Assembly (NCBI RefSeq): GCF_000309385.1 | Contig: NZ_JH976537.1 | Coordinates: 4,002,069 to 4,055,684, forward strand | Direction: 5' to 3' | DNA: 53,616 nucleotides | From: Nodosilinea nodulosa PCC 7104 | GTDB taxonomy: Bacteria; Cyanobacteriota; Cyanobacteriia; Phormidesmidales; Phormidesmidaceae | In this document: piece by piece, positions 6,953 through 15,761 of the stretch | Position numbering within the stretch: the first letter of the stretch is position 1 | How the letters are laid out: each line of letters begins with the position of its first letter | Made by a program: the position numbers and the translations under genes | The notes under the pieces: generated by a model | What the model was told of the DNA's origin: nothing | What the model saw: only the letters and a program-made list of their open reading frames with translations | Databases searched by the model: none

Positions 6953-8194
6953 ATGGCAGAGTGGCGGGTGATTGAGGGGGGCATTACAGCGCCCAAGGGC
7001 TTTCAGGCAGCGGGCATTGCGGCGGGGCTTAAACCCTCTGGATCGCCCGATTTGGCGCTGATTTACTCAGACTGTGAGGCGATCGCAGCGGGCGTCTTTA
7101 CCACCAGCCACGTGCGCGCCGCCTGCGTCGACTACTGCCGTCAGCGCCTTGAGGCCCGCCCCAGCGCCCGCGCCATTCTCGTCAACGCTGGCCAGGCCAA
7201 CGCCTGCACCGGCAACCAGGGCTGGATTGACACGGTTGAGAGCGCGGCCTCCCTCGGTGCGGCCCTGGGCCTGTCGCCCGACGCCGTGCTGATCGCCTCC
7301 ACCGGGGTGATCGGCCAGCGAATCAAAATGGAGCAGCTGAAGGCGGGGATTCCTACCCTGGTTGAGAGCTTGTCTGCCGACGGCTCTGATGCCGCCGCTG
7401 GCGCGATCATTACCACCGACCTGGTGCCTAAAGTTGTCGCCATGGAAACCACCATCCACGATCGCCCTGTGCGCATCGGCGGCATTGCCAAAGGCTCCGG
7501 CATGATTCACCCCAACATGGCCACCATGCTGGCCTTCGTCACCTGCGACGCCACCGTGTCGCCCACCCTCTGGCAAGACATGCTGCGCCGCGCCGCCGAT
7601 CGCAGCTTTAACCAGATCACCGTGGACGGCGACAGCAGCACCAACGACACCCTGATTGCCCTGGCCAACGGCGAGTCGCGCACCCCCGCCATCACCGACG
7701 AAGGCGCCGAGGCCGACCAGCTGGAGGCCATGCTAACCGCCGTGTGCCAGTACCTGGCCAAATCCGTGGCCCGCGACGGCGAAGGGGCCACCTGCCTGAT
7801 CGAAGTCACCGTTAGCGGAGCCGCCAATACCGCCGCCGCTAACCAAGTTGCCCGGGCGATCGCCGGATCATCCCTGGTGAAATCGGCTATTTTTGGCCAT
7901 GACCCCAACTGGGGCCGGATTGCCGCCGCCGCCGGGCGGGCCGGGGTCACCTTCGATCAGAGCGATCTGCGGGTGCAGCTGGGCGACTTTCTGCTGATGG
8001 AGCACGGTCAGCCCCTGGCCTTCGATCGCCCCGCCGCCAGCGCCTACCTGACCGCAGCCACCCAGGGCGAATACCTGAAGACCGACACCGTGGCTATTTA
8101 CGTCACCCTGGGCGATGGTCCCGGTAAGGGACAGGCCTGGGGCTGCGACCTCAGCTACGACTACGTCAAAATTAACGCCGAATACACGACGTAA
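6953..8194 (+). CDS. argJ: bifunctional ornithine acetyltransferase / N-acetylglutamate synthase
   Basis: A 413-residue ArgJ of the arginine pathway. It transfers acetyl from N-acetylornithine to glutamate and, in the bifunctional form, also makes N-acetylglutamate from acetyl-CoA. The self-cleavage site is in MIHPNMATMLAF, between A190 and T191; T191 becomes the nucleophile of the beta chain. GKGSGMIHP-type and SNDT (SSTNDTLIALANG) motifs and the C-terminal end with NAEYTT fit the family. It is monocistronic or first in its unit; the next gene is convergent. Whether it is mono- or bifunctional cannot be decided here. Confidence 0.97.
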   Translation: MAEWRVIEGGITAPKGFQAAGIAAGLKPSGSPDLALIYSDCEAIAAGVFTTSHVRAACVDYCRQRLEARPSARAILVNAGQANACTGNQGWIDTVESAASLGAALGLSPDAVLIASTGVIGQRIKMEQLKAGIPTLVESLSADGSDAAAGAIITTDLVPKVVAMETTIHDRPVRIGGIAKGSGMIHPNMATMLAFVTCDATVSPTLWQDMLRRAADRSFNQITVDGDSSTNDTLIALANGESRTPAITDEGAEADQLEAMLTAVCQYLAKSVARDGEGATCLIEVTVSGAANTAAANQVARAIAGSSLVKSAIFGHDPNWGRIAAAAGRAGVTFDQSDLRVQLGDFLLMEHGQPLAFDRPAASAYLTAATQGEYLKTDTVAIYVTLGDGPGKGQAWGCDLSYDYVKINAEYTT

Positions 8195-8235
8195 CCCCAC
8201 GCTATCGCTCCACGGCGGGGCTGCTGGCGTTGTCC

Positions 8236-9474
8236 CTAGGCTGGCCTCCTTGGCTTTAGCGCCAGCTGATGACGGCGGTGGGCCAGCCGCGAGTAGGTCT
8301 GCCAGTTTTGGGCTTTGCCCTGGAGCTGGGCCTTGAGCTGCTCAGCGGCCAGGGCATAGCCGCCGTCGGCTCCATCAATGAGGTGAAAGTGGCGATCGCG
8401 CCGGTCCATAATTAGGCAGGTCATCAGCGCCCGGTTAGAAACATGAACGCCGTAGACCAGATGCCCCTGGGCCAGGCGATCGTCCAGGTAGGCCACAATC
8501 TGTTCAGTCTGAGCAGGGCTGCCGGCAATCACCATGCGCAGCATATCGTCAATTTTTTGATAGTCGGAGGCGGCGCGGACGTCAGCTTTATAGCGCCCCC
8601 ACTCCACCCCGCCGGCCTGCACGTCAAACCGCATCAGGCCCAGGCCCAACAGACTCTCCAAATAGGCCCCAGCCGTGTAGGTTACGCGATCGCGCCACTG
8701 CGGGCTGGATGCTCTGGCCTTAGCTTCCGCCTTCAGCCGCTGGGGGTTCAAAGATAGTTTTAGAGCCGCCAGGGATACGGGATGGTAGCTGTCCCCCTCC
8801 CCGTAAATGCTTTGGATAGTCTCTAACACCTCACTGTAGAGGAACTCATTCACGTAGCCGCCACTGGGCAGGGCGGCTACGATCAGGCTCAGGGTATGTC
8901 CCCCAGGGCTAGGAATATCCTGCCAGCGGCATTCTAGTCCAGCCAGATTGGCGACGGCGCGATCGCCAGGTACATTCAGCCGATAAGCCGGGTCTGTTTT
9001 CACCAGGTCGGTGGCATAGGTCAAACCGCCGCCGATAAAGCTGGCCTGACAGTAGGTGGGGCTGAGGCGAAATTTCGCCACCCGCACCGCCTGCTTAGAC
9101 TCCAGCACGGCCAGGGGCACAATGCCCACGCGCAAATCGAGGCCAAAGGAGTCGTGGGCTAGCGCCCGAATGCCCAGCAGCGCCTCCCGAGCCGCATGCA
9201 CCGCCGAGGGTGGCACCAGCAGCAGCGCTCCGTCCCCCCCAAATACAAAGGGCACATCCAGCGGAGCCGCGGCATTGAGCACTGCCATAATCGAGCTGGC
9301 CCCCAGCACGTTCACCTCTTTGTACTGACCCCGAGCGATCGCCTGGCCCGAGGACACCACGTCGGTAATCAGGGCGTACCAGTCCTGGGGAGCCTCGACG
9401 TAGTTGCGAGGGTTGGCTAACTCTAAAAATTGCTCTAGAGGCGGCAAGTCAGCATAAAACTGGTCAGAAGCCAT
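8236..9474 (-). CDS. DUF3095 domain-containing protein
   Basis: A 412-residue protein of the DUF3095 family, found in cyanobacteria and proteobacteria. The N-terminal half has a nucleotide-cyclase/GGDEF-like look: ALITDVVSSGQAIARG near the start and VPFVFGGDGALLLVP about 75 residues in, equivalent to the strand-turn with the GGD motif. A cyclic-nucleotide role is only inferred from this resemblance. The chosen ATG (9474) gives MASDQFYADLPPL; a start five codons upstream is possible. It is convergent with argJ. Upstream lies a region with a palindrome and a stem-loop. Confidence 0.8.
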   Translation of the reverse strand: MASDQFYADLPPLEQFLELANPRNYVEAPQDWYALITDVVSSGQAIARGQYKEVNVLGASSIMAVLNAAAPLDVPFVFGGDGALLLVPPSAVHAAREALLGIRALAHDSFGLDLRVGIVPLAVLESKQAVRVAKFRLSPTYCQASFIGGGLTYATDLVKTDPAYRLNVPGDRAVANLAGLECRWQDIPSPGGHTLSLIVAALPSGGYVNEFLYSEVLETIQSIYGEGDSYHPVSLAALKLSLNPQRLKAEAKARASSPQWRDRVTYTAGAYLESLLGLGLMRFDVQAGGVEWGRYKADVRAASDYQKIDDMLRMVIAGSPAQTEQIVAYLDDRLAQGHLVYGVHVSNRALMTCLIMDRRDRHFHLIDGADGGYALAAEQLKAQLQGKAQNWQTYSRLAHRRHQLALKPRRPA

Positions 9475-9646
9475 GGAAAGCCAGGCCAAAACCTGATAGT
9501 AACGATTAGCTAAATCAACCTGAGTAGCACACCCGTCTCTCTCATTGTGAAGCTCAGATTGCTTCCATCAGGAGACTTATCCCGAGCTATACCAGATCTT
9601 TGTATACTGTCTTCAAACCCCAGCCAATCTCTTCGTATCACGTCTT

Positions 9647-9703
9647 TGTGACGTCACTGTGACATGCCTCCATGCTGTTTCTGGAGAGGGAAGAGACAGC
9701 ATG
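9647..9703. promoter_or_regulatory. palindrome GTGACGTCAC plus stem-loop in the DUF3095/tRNA intergenic region
   Basis: The 298 bases between 9475 and 9772 carry no gene. GTGACGTCAC (9648-9657) is a perfect 10-bp palindrome set between two TGTGAC direct repeats (9647 and 9658), resembling a Crp-type operator half. Next, CATGCTGTTTCT (9671-9682) pairs with AGAGACAGCATG (9692-9703) around a 9-base loop, 12 bp with one wobble. A TTTTT follows about 8 bases later. It could be a terminator or a regulatory structure for the DUF3095 gene. Confidence 0.35.
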
Positions 9704-9725
9704 CAGCCTAAGTTTTTAAGTCATC

Positions 9726-9756
9726 TTGACAGTAGCGCGGCTCGACCTGCTATATT
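9726..9756 (+). promoter_or_regulatory. promoter of tRNA-Gln
   Basis: TTGACA (9726-9731) and TATATT (9751-9756), 19 bases apart, 16 bases before the mature tRNA 5' end. The -35 is perfect. Confidence 0.6.
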
Positions 9757-9772
9757 ATCAAAGCGAAAGCGT

Positions 9773-9844
9773 TGGGGTGTCGCCAAGTGGTAAGGCACCG
9801 GGTTTTGGTCCCGGCATTCCTAGGTTCGAATCCTAGCACCCCAG
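9773..9844 (+). tRNA. tRNA-Gln (anticodon TTG)
   Basis: A cloverleaf can be drawn by eye: acceptor TGGGGTG / CACCCCA with discriminator G, anticodon arm CCGGG-TTTTGGT-CCCGG with TTG at the anticodon, and T arm with GGTTCGAATCC. CCA is not encoded. The gene stands alone between the DUF3095 gene and gvpG, both on the minus strand. Confidence 0.95.
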
Positions 9845-9851
9845 TTTCAGG

Positions 9852-10094
9852 TCAATCTTCGTCTTCTTCGTCCTCAATGGCTTGAATGGCGAGGAGAATT
9901 TCCTCCTCCTGTGCTTCAAAATCTTCCTCAGACAGCTCGCCCATATCAAAGGAGAGCTGTAGGGCCAAGAGCTGCTTTTGCAGACTCTCCAGGTCGTTGG
10001 TGGCAATATCGGCCTGCTCCAGCAGTTTGTTGGCGACCCAGCTCACCCCCTCAATGGGGCCCAGCACAGGGGCAAATAGAAGTTTCAGCAGCAT
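9852..10094 (-). CDS. gvpG: gas vesicle protein GvpG
   Basis: An 80-residue GvpG. The start MLLKLLFAPVLGPIEGVSWVANKL is the family signature, followed by a helix and a strongly acidic C-terminus (EDEEDED). GvpG is a minor assembly protein that works with GvpF/L and GvpA. It starts 22 bases after the gvpF stop and is co-oriented with it, so the two form a small minus-strand operon about 4-5 kb away from the main gvpA group. The 3' end abuts the oppositely oriented tRNA-Gln gene. Confidence 0.93.
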   Translation of the reverse strand: MLLKLLFAPVLGPIEGVSWVANKLLEQADIATNDLESLQKQLLALQLSFDMGELSEEDFEAQEEEILLAIQAIEDEEDED

Positions 10095-10116
10095 AGTTTT
10101 AGCGGTTTAGGGGCAG

Positions 10117-10851
10117 CTAGTTGAGCTGGGCAAAGTTGTAGGGGGCGGTGAAGTTGTTGTAGCGAATGCGCAGGCGATCGCCAAAGGTGCTGTCTATGGC
10201 ATCGACGGCCTGGCTGAACTGGGCTTCGCTCTCCCACGGAATCAGGTAGGCGGCATTGTAGATCATAACGTCGGTTTGGGGCGCATTTTCCAGCACGTCC
10301 TTTGCCAAAGGAGTCAGGGCCTGGCGGAACTGCTCAACAATGCCCTGCTTGCGCGCCTCCATGGCGGCCTCGATCTGCTGGCCAATGAAGATCACCTGCT
10401 CCATACCCAGCTGGGTGCCCTCAAGCTGGTCGCGCTGAGCGCGGAGGTCGGCGTCCTCGGCCATCATCATTTCTAGCTCTGTAGATGGCTCCCACTGCAC
10501 CTTAACGCTCACCTCGCGGCAGCCGTCAAGCCGATTAAACAGCTGGCTCAGGTCTTCGGCATGGGGGATAACCAGATCTTCCTGCACCTGTTCCCAGCTC
10601 TCTACAATCAGGCCAAACTGAAGCGGCAGCAGGGTGCGGTGTCCCTGTTCCATAGCGGCTTCCAGCACCTTTTCGTGGCCCAGCAGGTTTTTGCGGCTCG
10701 ACAGGTAGCGTTTCTGGCAGGCAATGGAATACAGAAACGTGAAATTGCCCAGCTGTTGGGTCTGCACCACCTGCTCATCTAAGCCGTTTAAGGGGAGCTC
10801 AACGGGGCCAGGGGCGGGGAAAATGCCGTACAAGTAGTAGCGATCAGCCAT
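10117..10851 (-). CDS. gvpF: gas vesicle protein GvpF (GvpF/GvpL family)
   Basis: A 244-residue GvpF/L protein. The start MADRYYLYGIFPAPGPVEL is the beta-strand opening of the N-domain. The second alpha/beta domain ends with LIPWESEAQFSQAVDAID and RIRYNNFTAPYNF, typical of the family. GvpF binds GvpA and is thought to act in nucleation or as a chaperone. The frame is open for 36 more codons upstream, but homologues begin at this MADRYY, so ATG at 10851 is taken. Only one gvpF/L copy is in the window, whereas many gas vesicle clusters carry two. Confidence 0.92.
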   Translation of the reverse strand: MADRYYLYGIFPAPGPVELPLNGLDEQVVQTQQLGNFTFLYSIACQKRYLSSRKNLLGHEKVLEAAMEQGHRTLLPLQFGLIVESWEQVQEDLVIPHAEDLSQLFNRLDGCREVSVKVQWEPSTELEMMMAEDADLRAQRDQLEGTQLGMEQVIFIGQQIEAAMEARKQGIVEQFRQALTPLAKDVLENAPQTDVMIYNAAYLIPWESEAQFSQAVDAIDSTFGDRLRIRYNNFTAPYNFAQLN

Positions 10852-11211
10852 AGGTCGTCTCTGGAGGGCGTCTCTTGGGGGGAATGCCTCTAGGGTGCCC
10901 CAAACCTCGGGATTCTTCGACAGGGGCTGCGATCGCCCCATCGATTCACGTTGGCCCATTGCCTTGGGTATAGCTCTAACTCCGGCGGGGCCTGCATCGG
11001 CAATAGCGCCAAACCAGGCCCGCTCCCCCTTGACCCGTTACCATCCCATCGACTGGCCAGCTGAGGAGGGCACAGGGACGAGCATCGCCGGTCAAATCTC
11101 TGGGATGTAAATCCCTGGGGGTTAATCGCTATAGTGTTTGAGGCATTGTCTTGGCAGATAGGGAGACTAGCAACCGTGGCCATTGTACCTGGGGCAACCA
11201 ATCGTTGGCCG

Positions 11212-12981
11212 ATGATGAGCGCCTGGGCAACTTGGGGAAAGCAGGTTGTGGCCCTGCTGCTGGTGCTGGCTGTAGGCCTGGTCAGCGCCGGATGCAACCC
11301 CGCCCGGTTTGCCCAGGCCAGCGCCGATGTGCCTCGGCTGGTGCTCAGCACGCTCAGCGATCCCAAAACCTTTAACCCTATCCTGAGCCAGGAGTCGCCC
11401 AATGTTTTCAGCTTTACCTTTGAGGGGCTGACCACCACCGACGGGATTACCGGCGAAACCGTGCCCGCCCTGGCCGAGGGCTGGGAGATCTCTGAAGATG
11501 GCAAAATCTTGGTGTTTACCCTGCGCGATGGTCTGCGCTGGTCCGATGGCGAACCCCTCACCGTCGACGATGTGGTGTTTACCTACGACACCCTGTTCAA
11601 CCCCGACATTCCGACAAACAGCCGCGATGGATTTCGCATTGGCACTCAGGGCCTATTGCCCAAAGTCAGCAAAGTAGACGATCGCCGGGTGCAGTTTACG
11701 CTGCCCGAGCCCTTTGCCCCGATGCTGGAAAACACCTCCCTAGAAATTATTCCGGCCCATATTCTCCAGCCTGCGGTAGAGGGTAAAGATGCCCAGGGCA
11801 AACCGCTGTTTTTATCTACCTGGGGCACCGACACGCCTCCGGCCCAGATCATTTGCAATGGCCCCTACCGCCTGGCCCAATACATCTCTGGTGAGCGGGT
11901 CATTTTTGAGCGCAATCCCTACTACTGGCAGCAAGACGACCAGGGCAACCCTCAGCCTTACATCGAGCAGGTTGTCTGGCAGATTGTCAGCTCTACCGAT
12001 ACGTCCTTTTTCCAGTTTCGCTCCGGCGGTCTAGACATGGAGAGCGTGCAGCCCGACTTTTTCTCGCTGCTCAAACGGGAGGAGGAGCGGGGCAACTTTA
12101 CGATTTACAATGGCGGCCCTGGTATGGGCACAAACTTCTTTGCCTTTAACCTCAACCGGGCCAGCCGCAACGGCAAACCTCTGGTAGACCCGGTGCGATC
12201 GGCCTGGTTTAACAGCGTGGCTTTTCGCCAGGCTGTCTCCTACGGCATCGATCGCCAGACCATGGTCAACAACATCTTCCAGGGATTAGGGCAACCCCAA
12301 ACCTCGCCGATCTCGGTGCCCAGCCCCTTCTTTGCCCCGCCGGAAATGGGTATTCGCACCTATGATTACAACCCCGAAAAAGCTAAGGAACTGCTGCTGG
12401 CCGACGGGTTTCAGTACAACAGCGGGGGGGAACTGCTGGATGCGGCGGGCAACCGGGTGCGGTTTGCTCTGATTACCAACTCCGGCAACAAAATTCGCGA
12501 ATCGATTGGGGCACAGATCAAAAACGATTTGGCGCGGCTGGGTATTCAGGTTGATTTTCAACCCCTGGCCTTTAATGCCCTGGTCGATCGCCTCACCGAC
12601 AGCCTGGAATGGGAAGCCCTGGTGCTGGGCCTGACCGGCGGCACCGAACCCAACGGCGGGGCCAACGTGTGGCTGCTCGACGGCGCTCTCCACGCCTTTA
12701 ACCAAAACGCAGGCCCTGGTCAGGACCCGCTGGAGGGTTGGCAAGCCGCCGACTGGGAGCGTCGGATCGCCGACCTCTACATTGAAGCGGCCCAGATCAT
12801 CGATGAAGACAAGCGCTTTGAGCTGTATAAAGAAACCCAGCAGCTTACCCAGGAGTACCTGCCCTTTACCTACCTCATCAACAACCTGTCCCTGACCGCC
12901 GTGCGCAACCGCGTGCAGGGGGTCAAGTACACCGCCCTGGGCGGCGCTCTGTGGAATATTCAGGAGCTAACCGTCGAGTAG
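11212..12981 (+). CDS. ABC transporter solute-binding lipoprotein (family 5, peptide/nickel type)
   Basis: A 589-residue SBP_bac_5 protein. The signal is MMSAWATWGKQVVALLLVLAVG with lipobox LVSAGC, so it is a lipoprotein. The mature domain shows the OppA/DppA pattern: PKTFNPILSQESPNVFSFTFEGL, LRDGLRWSDGEPLTVDDVVFTYD, then FRQAVSYGIDRQTMV and YNPEKAKELL. It delivers oligopeptides or other solutes to a permease, and no permease or ATPase gene is nearby. The frame opens at GTG 11134, but the double ATG at 11212 gives the better signal peptide. It splits the gas vesicle genes into two groups. Confidence 0.93.
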   Translation: MMSAWATWGKQVVALLLVLAVGLVSAGCNPARFAQASADVPRLVLSTLSDPKTFNPILSQESPNVFSFTFEGLTTTDGITGETVPALAEGWEISEDGKILVFTLRDGLRWSDGEPLTVDDVVFTYDTLFNPDIPTNSRDGFRIGTQGLLPKVSKVDDRRVQFTLPEPFAPMLENTSLEIIPAHILQPAVEGKDAQGKPLFLSTWGTDTPPAQIICNGPYRLAQYISGERVIFERNPYYWQQDDQGNPQPYIEQVVWQIVSSTDTSFFQFRSGGLDMESVQPDFFSLLKREEERGNFTIYNGGPGMGTNFFAFNLNRASRNGKPLVDPVRSAWFNSVAFRQAVSYGIDRQTMVNNIFQGLGQPQTSPISVPSPFFAPPEMGIRTYDYNPEKAKELLLADGFQYNSGGELLDAAGNRVRFALITNSGNKIRESIGAQIKNDLARLGIQVDFQPLAFNALVDRLTDSLEWEALVLGLTGGTEPNGGANVWLLDGALHAFNQNAGPGQDPLEGWQAADWERRIADLYIEAAQIIDEDKRFELYKETQQLTQEYLPFTYLINNLSLTAVRNRVQGVKYTALGGALWNIQELTVE

Positions 12982-13053
12982 GGGCGGCGTTTTCGCGAGG
13001 CTTGGGCATAGCACTGCCTTGGGCGCTGGGAGTAGAGCAAGCAAGCAGCAGGC

Positions 13054-14403
13054 TCAGTAGCGCTCTAGCAGCATATCCACCTCAGCCGCCAGGGTCATGC
13101 CTTCCATGGCGGCTACCTCAGCCTGGCGCACGGCCAGATGAGTTTGGGCTAGCGGTTCGCCGAGGGCGTCTAGCAGTACGCTGTCCTGTTGCAGGGCGGC
13201 CAGGGCTGCGGAGAGAGATTGGGGCAGCAGGGCGATGCCGCGATCGCGCCTTTCCTCCTCCGACAGTGCACCGGGGTCTTGCTGCACTGGTCTGGGGAGG
13301 GAGTGCTGCTGGGCAATCCCGTCCAGACCGGCTGCGATCGCGCCCCCCAGCGCCAGATAAGGATTGGCGGCCCCATCCACCGTCTTGAGTTCCAAATGGG
13401 TTGGGCTGGGCGGCGACGGATTACTCGGCACCCGCAGTGCTGCCTCCCGGTTGTCCATGCCCCAGGCACAGTAGGCCCCGCTCCAGCAGTGGGGCCGCAG
13501 GCGACGGTAGGAATTGGGACTAGGGGTCGTAATCGCCATCAGCGCTGGCAAGTGGTGCAAGAGCCCGGCGGCAAAGGATTGCGCGATCGCAGAGAGGCCG
13601 CCGCTGTCGTCAGGAATGAGGTTAACATCGCCTTGCCACAGGCTGAGATGCAGATGGCAGCCGCTGCCCGCGTGGGTGTCAAACAACTTCGGCACAAAGG
13701 AGGCGATTAAACCATGCCGGTGAGCCACGGCCTTGACGGTTTCACGGTAGACAAGGTGCTGATCGGCAGCGGTCAGGGCATCGGTGTAGCGCACGGAAAT
13801 CTCCTGCTGCCCCGGCCCCGACTCAGGGTAGTACTGCTCAACGGCAATGCCCTGGGCACCGAGGGCAGCGGCGATCGCCCCAATCACCTCCTGATGCATA
13901 TCCATCCCCAGGGTCGTGGCAAACGGCGTAGTGTCAGCCGGGAGAATCTTCTCTCCCTCCTTCCGCAGCAAATAAAACTCCGGCTCAAAAGCGGCTTTAA
14001 CGGTGAAATCCAGATTTGCCGACCGCTGCACCATGCGCTTTAGGAACTGCCGCGAGCACCAAGGCCAGGGCTGCCCATCTTTTACCATTTCTCCTATTGC
14101 CCGCGCCTGCCCAGGTGCATAGGGGAGAACCTGTACCGTGCGCCAGTCGGGCACCAGCCAGACCTCCCCCACCGGTCCTAAGCCGCTGCCGGGGGCCACC
14201 GCATCCGCCACCACCGGAATCGCCTGCTGCGCCGCCGATAGGCCTAGGGCACAGTCTTCACCGCCCTCTAACCGTCGATTGAGAGCACCGATATGGATGG
14301 CCTTACCGCGAATGACATTGCCGTTATCGCACCACACCACCCGTAAGAAACGGATATCGCCCTCCAGCAAACTGGCCAAAACAGTAGGAGCGCTCTCAGG
14401 CAT
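13054..14403 (-). CDS. glutamine synthetase family protein
   Basis: A 449-residue GS-fold enzyme. Active-site elements are visible: EPEFYLL (metal-binding Glu), VEQYYPESGPGQQEISV, AGSGCHLHLSL (ammonium/ATP loop) and NSYRRL. It lacks the Tyr adenylylation loop pattern of GlnA, and the sequence is closer to the gamma-glutamyl-amide or polyamine ligases (GlnA3/PuuA-like group). The true substrate cannot be told. It is convergent with the solute-binding protein gene. It may act on amines or peptides, but that is inference. The start is ATG at 14403. Confidence 0.88.
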   Translation of the reverse strand: MPESAPTVLASLLEGDIRFLRVVWCDNGNVIRGKAIHIGALNRRLEGGEDCALGLSAAQQAIPVVADAVAPGSGLGPVGEVWLVPDWRTVQVLPYAPGQARAIGEMVKDGQPWPWCSRQFLKRMVQRSANLDFTVKAAFEPEFYLLRKEGEKILPADTTPFATTLGMDMHQEVIGAIAAALGAQGIAVEQYYPESGPGQQEISVRYTDALTAADQHLVYRETVKAVAHRHGLIASFVPKLFDTHAGSGCHLHLSLWQGDVNLIPDDSGGLSAIAQSFAAGLLHHLPALMAITTPSPNSYRRLRPHCWSGAYCAWGMDNREAALRVPSNPSPPSPTHLELKTVDGAANPYLALGGAIAAGLDGIAQQHSLPRPVQQDPGALSEEERRDRGIALLPQSLSAALAALQQDSVLLDALGEPLAQTHLAVRQAEVAAMEGMTLAAEVDMLLERY

Positions 14404-14472
14404 AACAAACTCTATCTAAAGTTTCTAAAACAACTCTGACGGCATCTGAACACACCCAGATATCTCAAATTT

Positions 14473-14946
14473 TCAGCTCAGCTGCGCCGTGCATTCCAAA
14501 ATCAGCCGCTGGTTCGTAAGGGCATAGGGCTGCACCGCCAGAGCGCCCCGAAACGCCTGAATGGCCTTTTCATGCTGCCCTAGAGCAGCATGGCACAGTC
14601 CCAGCCCGTGGAGTGCGCCAAAGTGGTAGGGCACCAGTTCAATGACCCGCTGGCAGTCGACCATAGCCTCTAGGTAGCGGTGCTGCACAAAGTAGAGCAC
14701 TGCCCGCCGATTCCAGGCTTCGGCAAAGTCCGGTAGCTCAGCTACCAGATCTGACAGAAGCGCCTCTGCTGCCTCGAACTGCCCCCCATCTACCAAAGTT
14801 TGGGCCGCTTGCAGCCGCTGGTTGCCTACGCTTCCCTTCTGATAAAACCAGCGCTGCCACAGGGCCGCTGTGGCTAACTCCCGCTGATATTCGTCATCTT
14901 GTTTCAGGCTCTGCAGCAGCACTTCCAGGGTTGAGTCATCCATCAT
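14473..14946 (-). CDS. TPR-repeat protein
   Basis: About 157 residues with at least three tetratricopeptide units: LQAAQTLVDGGQFEAAEALLSDLVAELP, FAEAWNRRAVLYFVQHRYLEAMVDCQRVIELVP and GALHGLGLCHAALGQHEKAIQAFRGALAVQP (each split here to its visible core). The frame is open back to 15117, but MMDD at 14946/14943 gives a compact protein and leaves room for a divergent promoter before gvpA; an ATG at 14988 is also possible. It has no signal peptide. It lies head to head with gvpA, so a role in the gas vesicle programme is possible but unproven. Confidence 0.78.
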   Translation of the reverse strand: MMDDSTLEVLLQSLKQDDEYQRELATAALWQRWFYQKGSVGNQRLQAAQTLVDGGQFEAAEALLSDLVAELPDFAEAWNRRAVLYFVQHRYLEAMVDCQRVIELVPYHFGALHGLGLCHAALGQHEKAIQAFRGALAVQPYALTNQRLILECTAQLS

Positions 14947-15246
14947 GCCTTTGCCTAACCGTAGCCTTGCGACTTTATTATCTAGCATCCTAGCTGAGAT
15001 TAGCTGTCCTAAGGCGTTCTGGCGTTTTTGACTCGGCCACAAAGCGCTGCAAGTAACAATAAGTGAACTGATTTTTTTAAAGTTGTGAGCTGTTCTAAGC
15101 AGATGGGCAGAATACAAATGTGCAAGGGATAAGTCCTAAACACCAGGGCTGTTTCTACCGCTTCTTTGCAGTGGCAACCGGGTGTATCCACAGGAGATTT
15201 TCTTGCAGTTTCATTGAACACATTAATTGTTTAGGGGTCCAAAATC

Positions 15247-15465
15247 ATGGCTGTTGAAAAAGTAAACTCTTCCTCTAGCTTGGCTGAAGTTGTCGATCGC
15301 ATTCTGGACAAAGGCATCGTTGTAGATGCTTGGGTTCGCGTTTCCCTGGTAGGTATTGAACTGCTGGCCATTGAAGCCCGCGTTGTGATCGCCTCTGTTG
15401 ACACTTACCTCAAGTATGCTGAGGCCGTTGGCCTGACCGCCCAAGCCGCTGTGCCCGCCGCTTAG
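15247..15465 (+). CDS. gvpA: gas vesicle structural protein GvpA
   Basis: A 72-residue GvpA, the main ribbed-wall protein. It has the amphipathic alpha-beta-beta-alpha core [21 protein letters not shown] then [21 protein letters not shown], with a short Ala-rich end. Length and sequence are almost invariant among cyanobacteria. It is first of the plus-strand group, followed by 296 non-coding bases with two stem-loops, which would allow much higher gvpA than gvpC expression. Only one gvpA copy is present here. Confidence 0.98.
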   Translation: MAVEKVNSSSSLAEVVDRILDKGIVVDAWVRVSLVGIELLAIEARVVIASVDTYLKYAEAVGLTAQAAVPAA

Positions 15466-15491
15466 AAGTCACCTTCGCTCTAGGCTATCTG

Positions 15492-15536
15492 ATGGGGCAG
15501 CAGAATGCTGGGCCAAACCTTTGCTAGCTGCCCCAT
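15492..15536 (+). terminator. stem-loop after gvpA (attenuator or 3' stabiliser)
   Basis: ATGGGGCAGC (15492-15501) and GCTGCCCCAT (15527-15536) form a perfect 10-bp stem 27 bases after the gvpA stop. No T tract follows, so it may stabilise or process the mRNA rather than fully terminate it. Confidence 0.5.
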
Positions 15537-15574
15537 AGTCCCGATTAAGCCAACATCTTTTATATCAACTGTTA

Positions 15575-15590
15575 ACGGCGGTTTCGCCGT
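15575..15590 (+). promoter_or_regulatory. second small stem-loop in the gvpA-gvpC gap
   Basis: ACGGCG-GTTT-CGCCGT, a perfect 6-bp hairpin with a tetraloop. Together with the first hairpin it suggests RNA-level control of read-through into gvpC. The rest of the gap (15591-15761) shows nothing I can name except an AAGGGAGAG ribosome site just before gvpC. Confidence 0.3.
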
Positions 15591-15761
15591 CGGCAACCTT
15601 CAGAAAAACGCTCCAAAATTGTACCAAGCTGCTCAAAAATAATTTGGTTTTAGGGCCTGGTAAAAAGTTCTTATCACCGCGCGATTTTCTCTCTTTGCCG
15701 CTCCAAAAAAACCTCCATACTCTTCATAGCGTTTCATTTTTACTCAAGGGAGAGCAGTCCT

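Noticed and set aside
11100..11135. GGGAT-N4-ATCCC inverted repeat before the solute-binding gene as an operator
   Set aside because: Five-base arms are expected by chance at this frequency; no further support.
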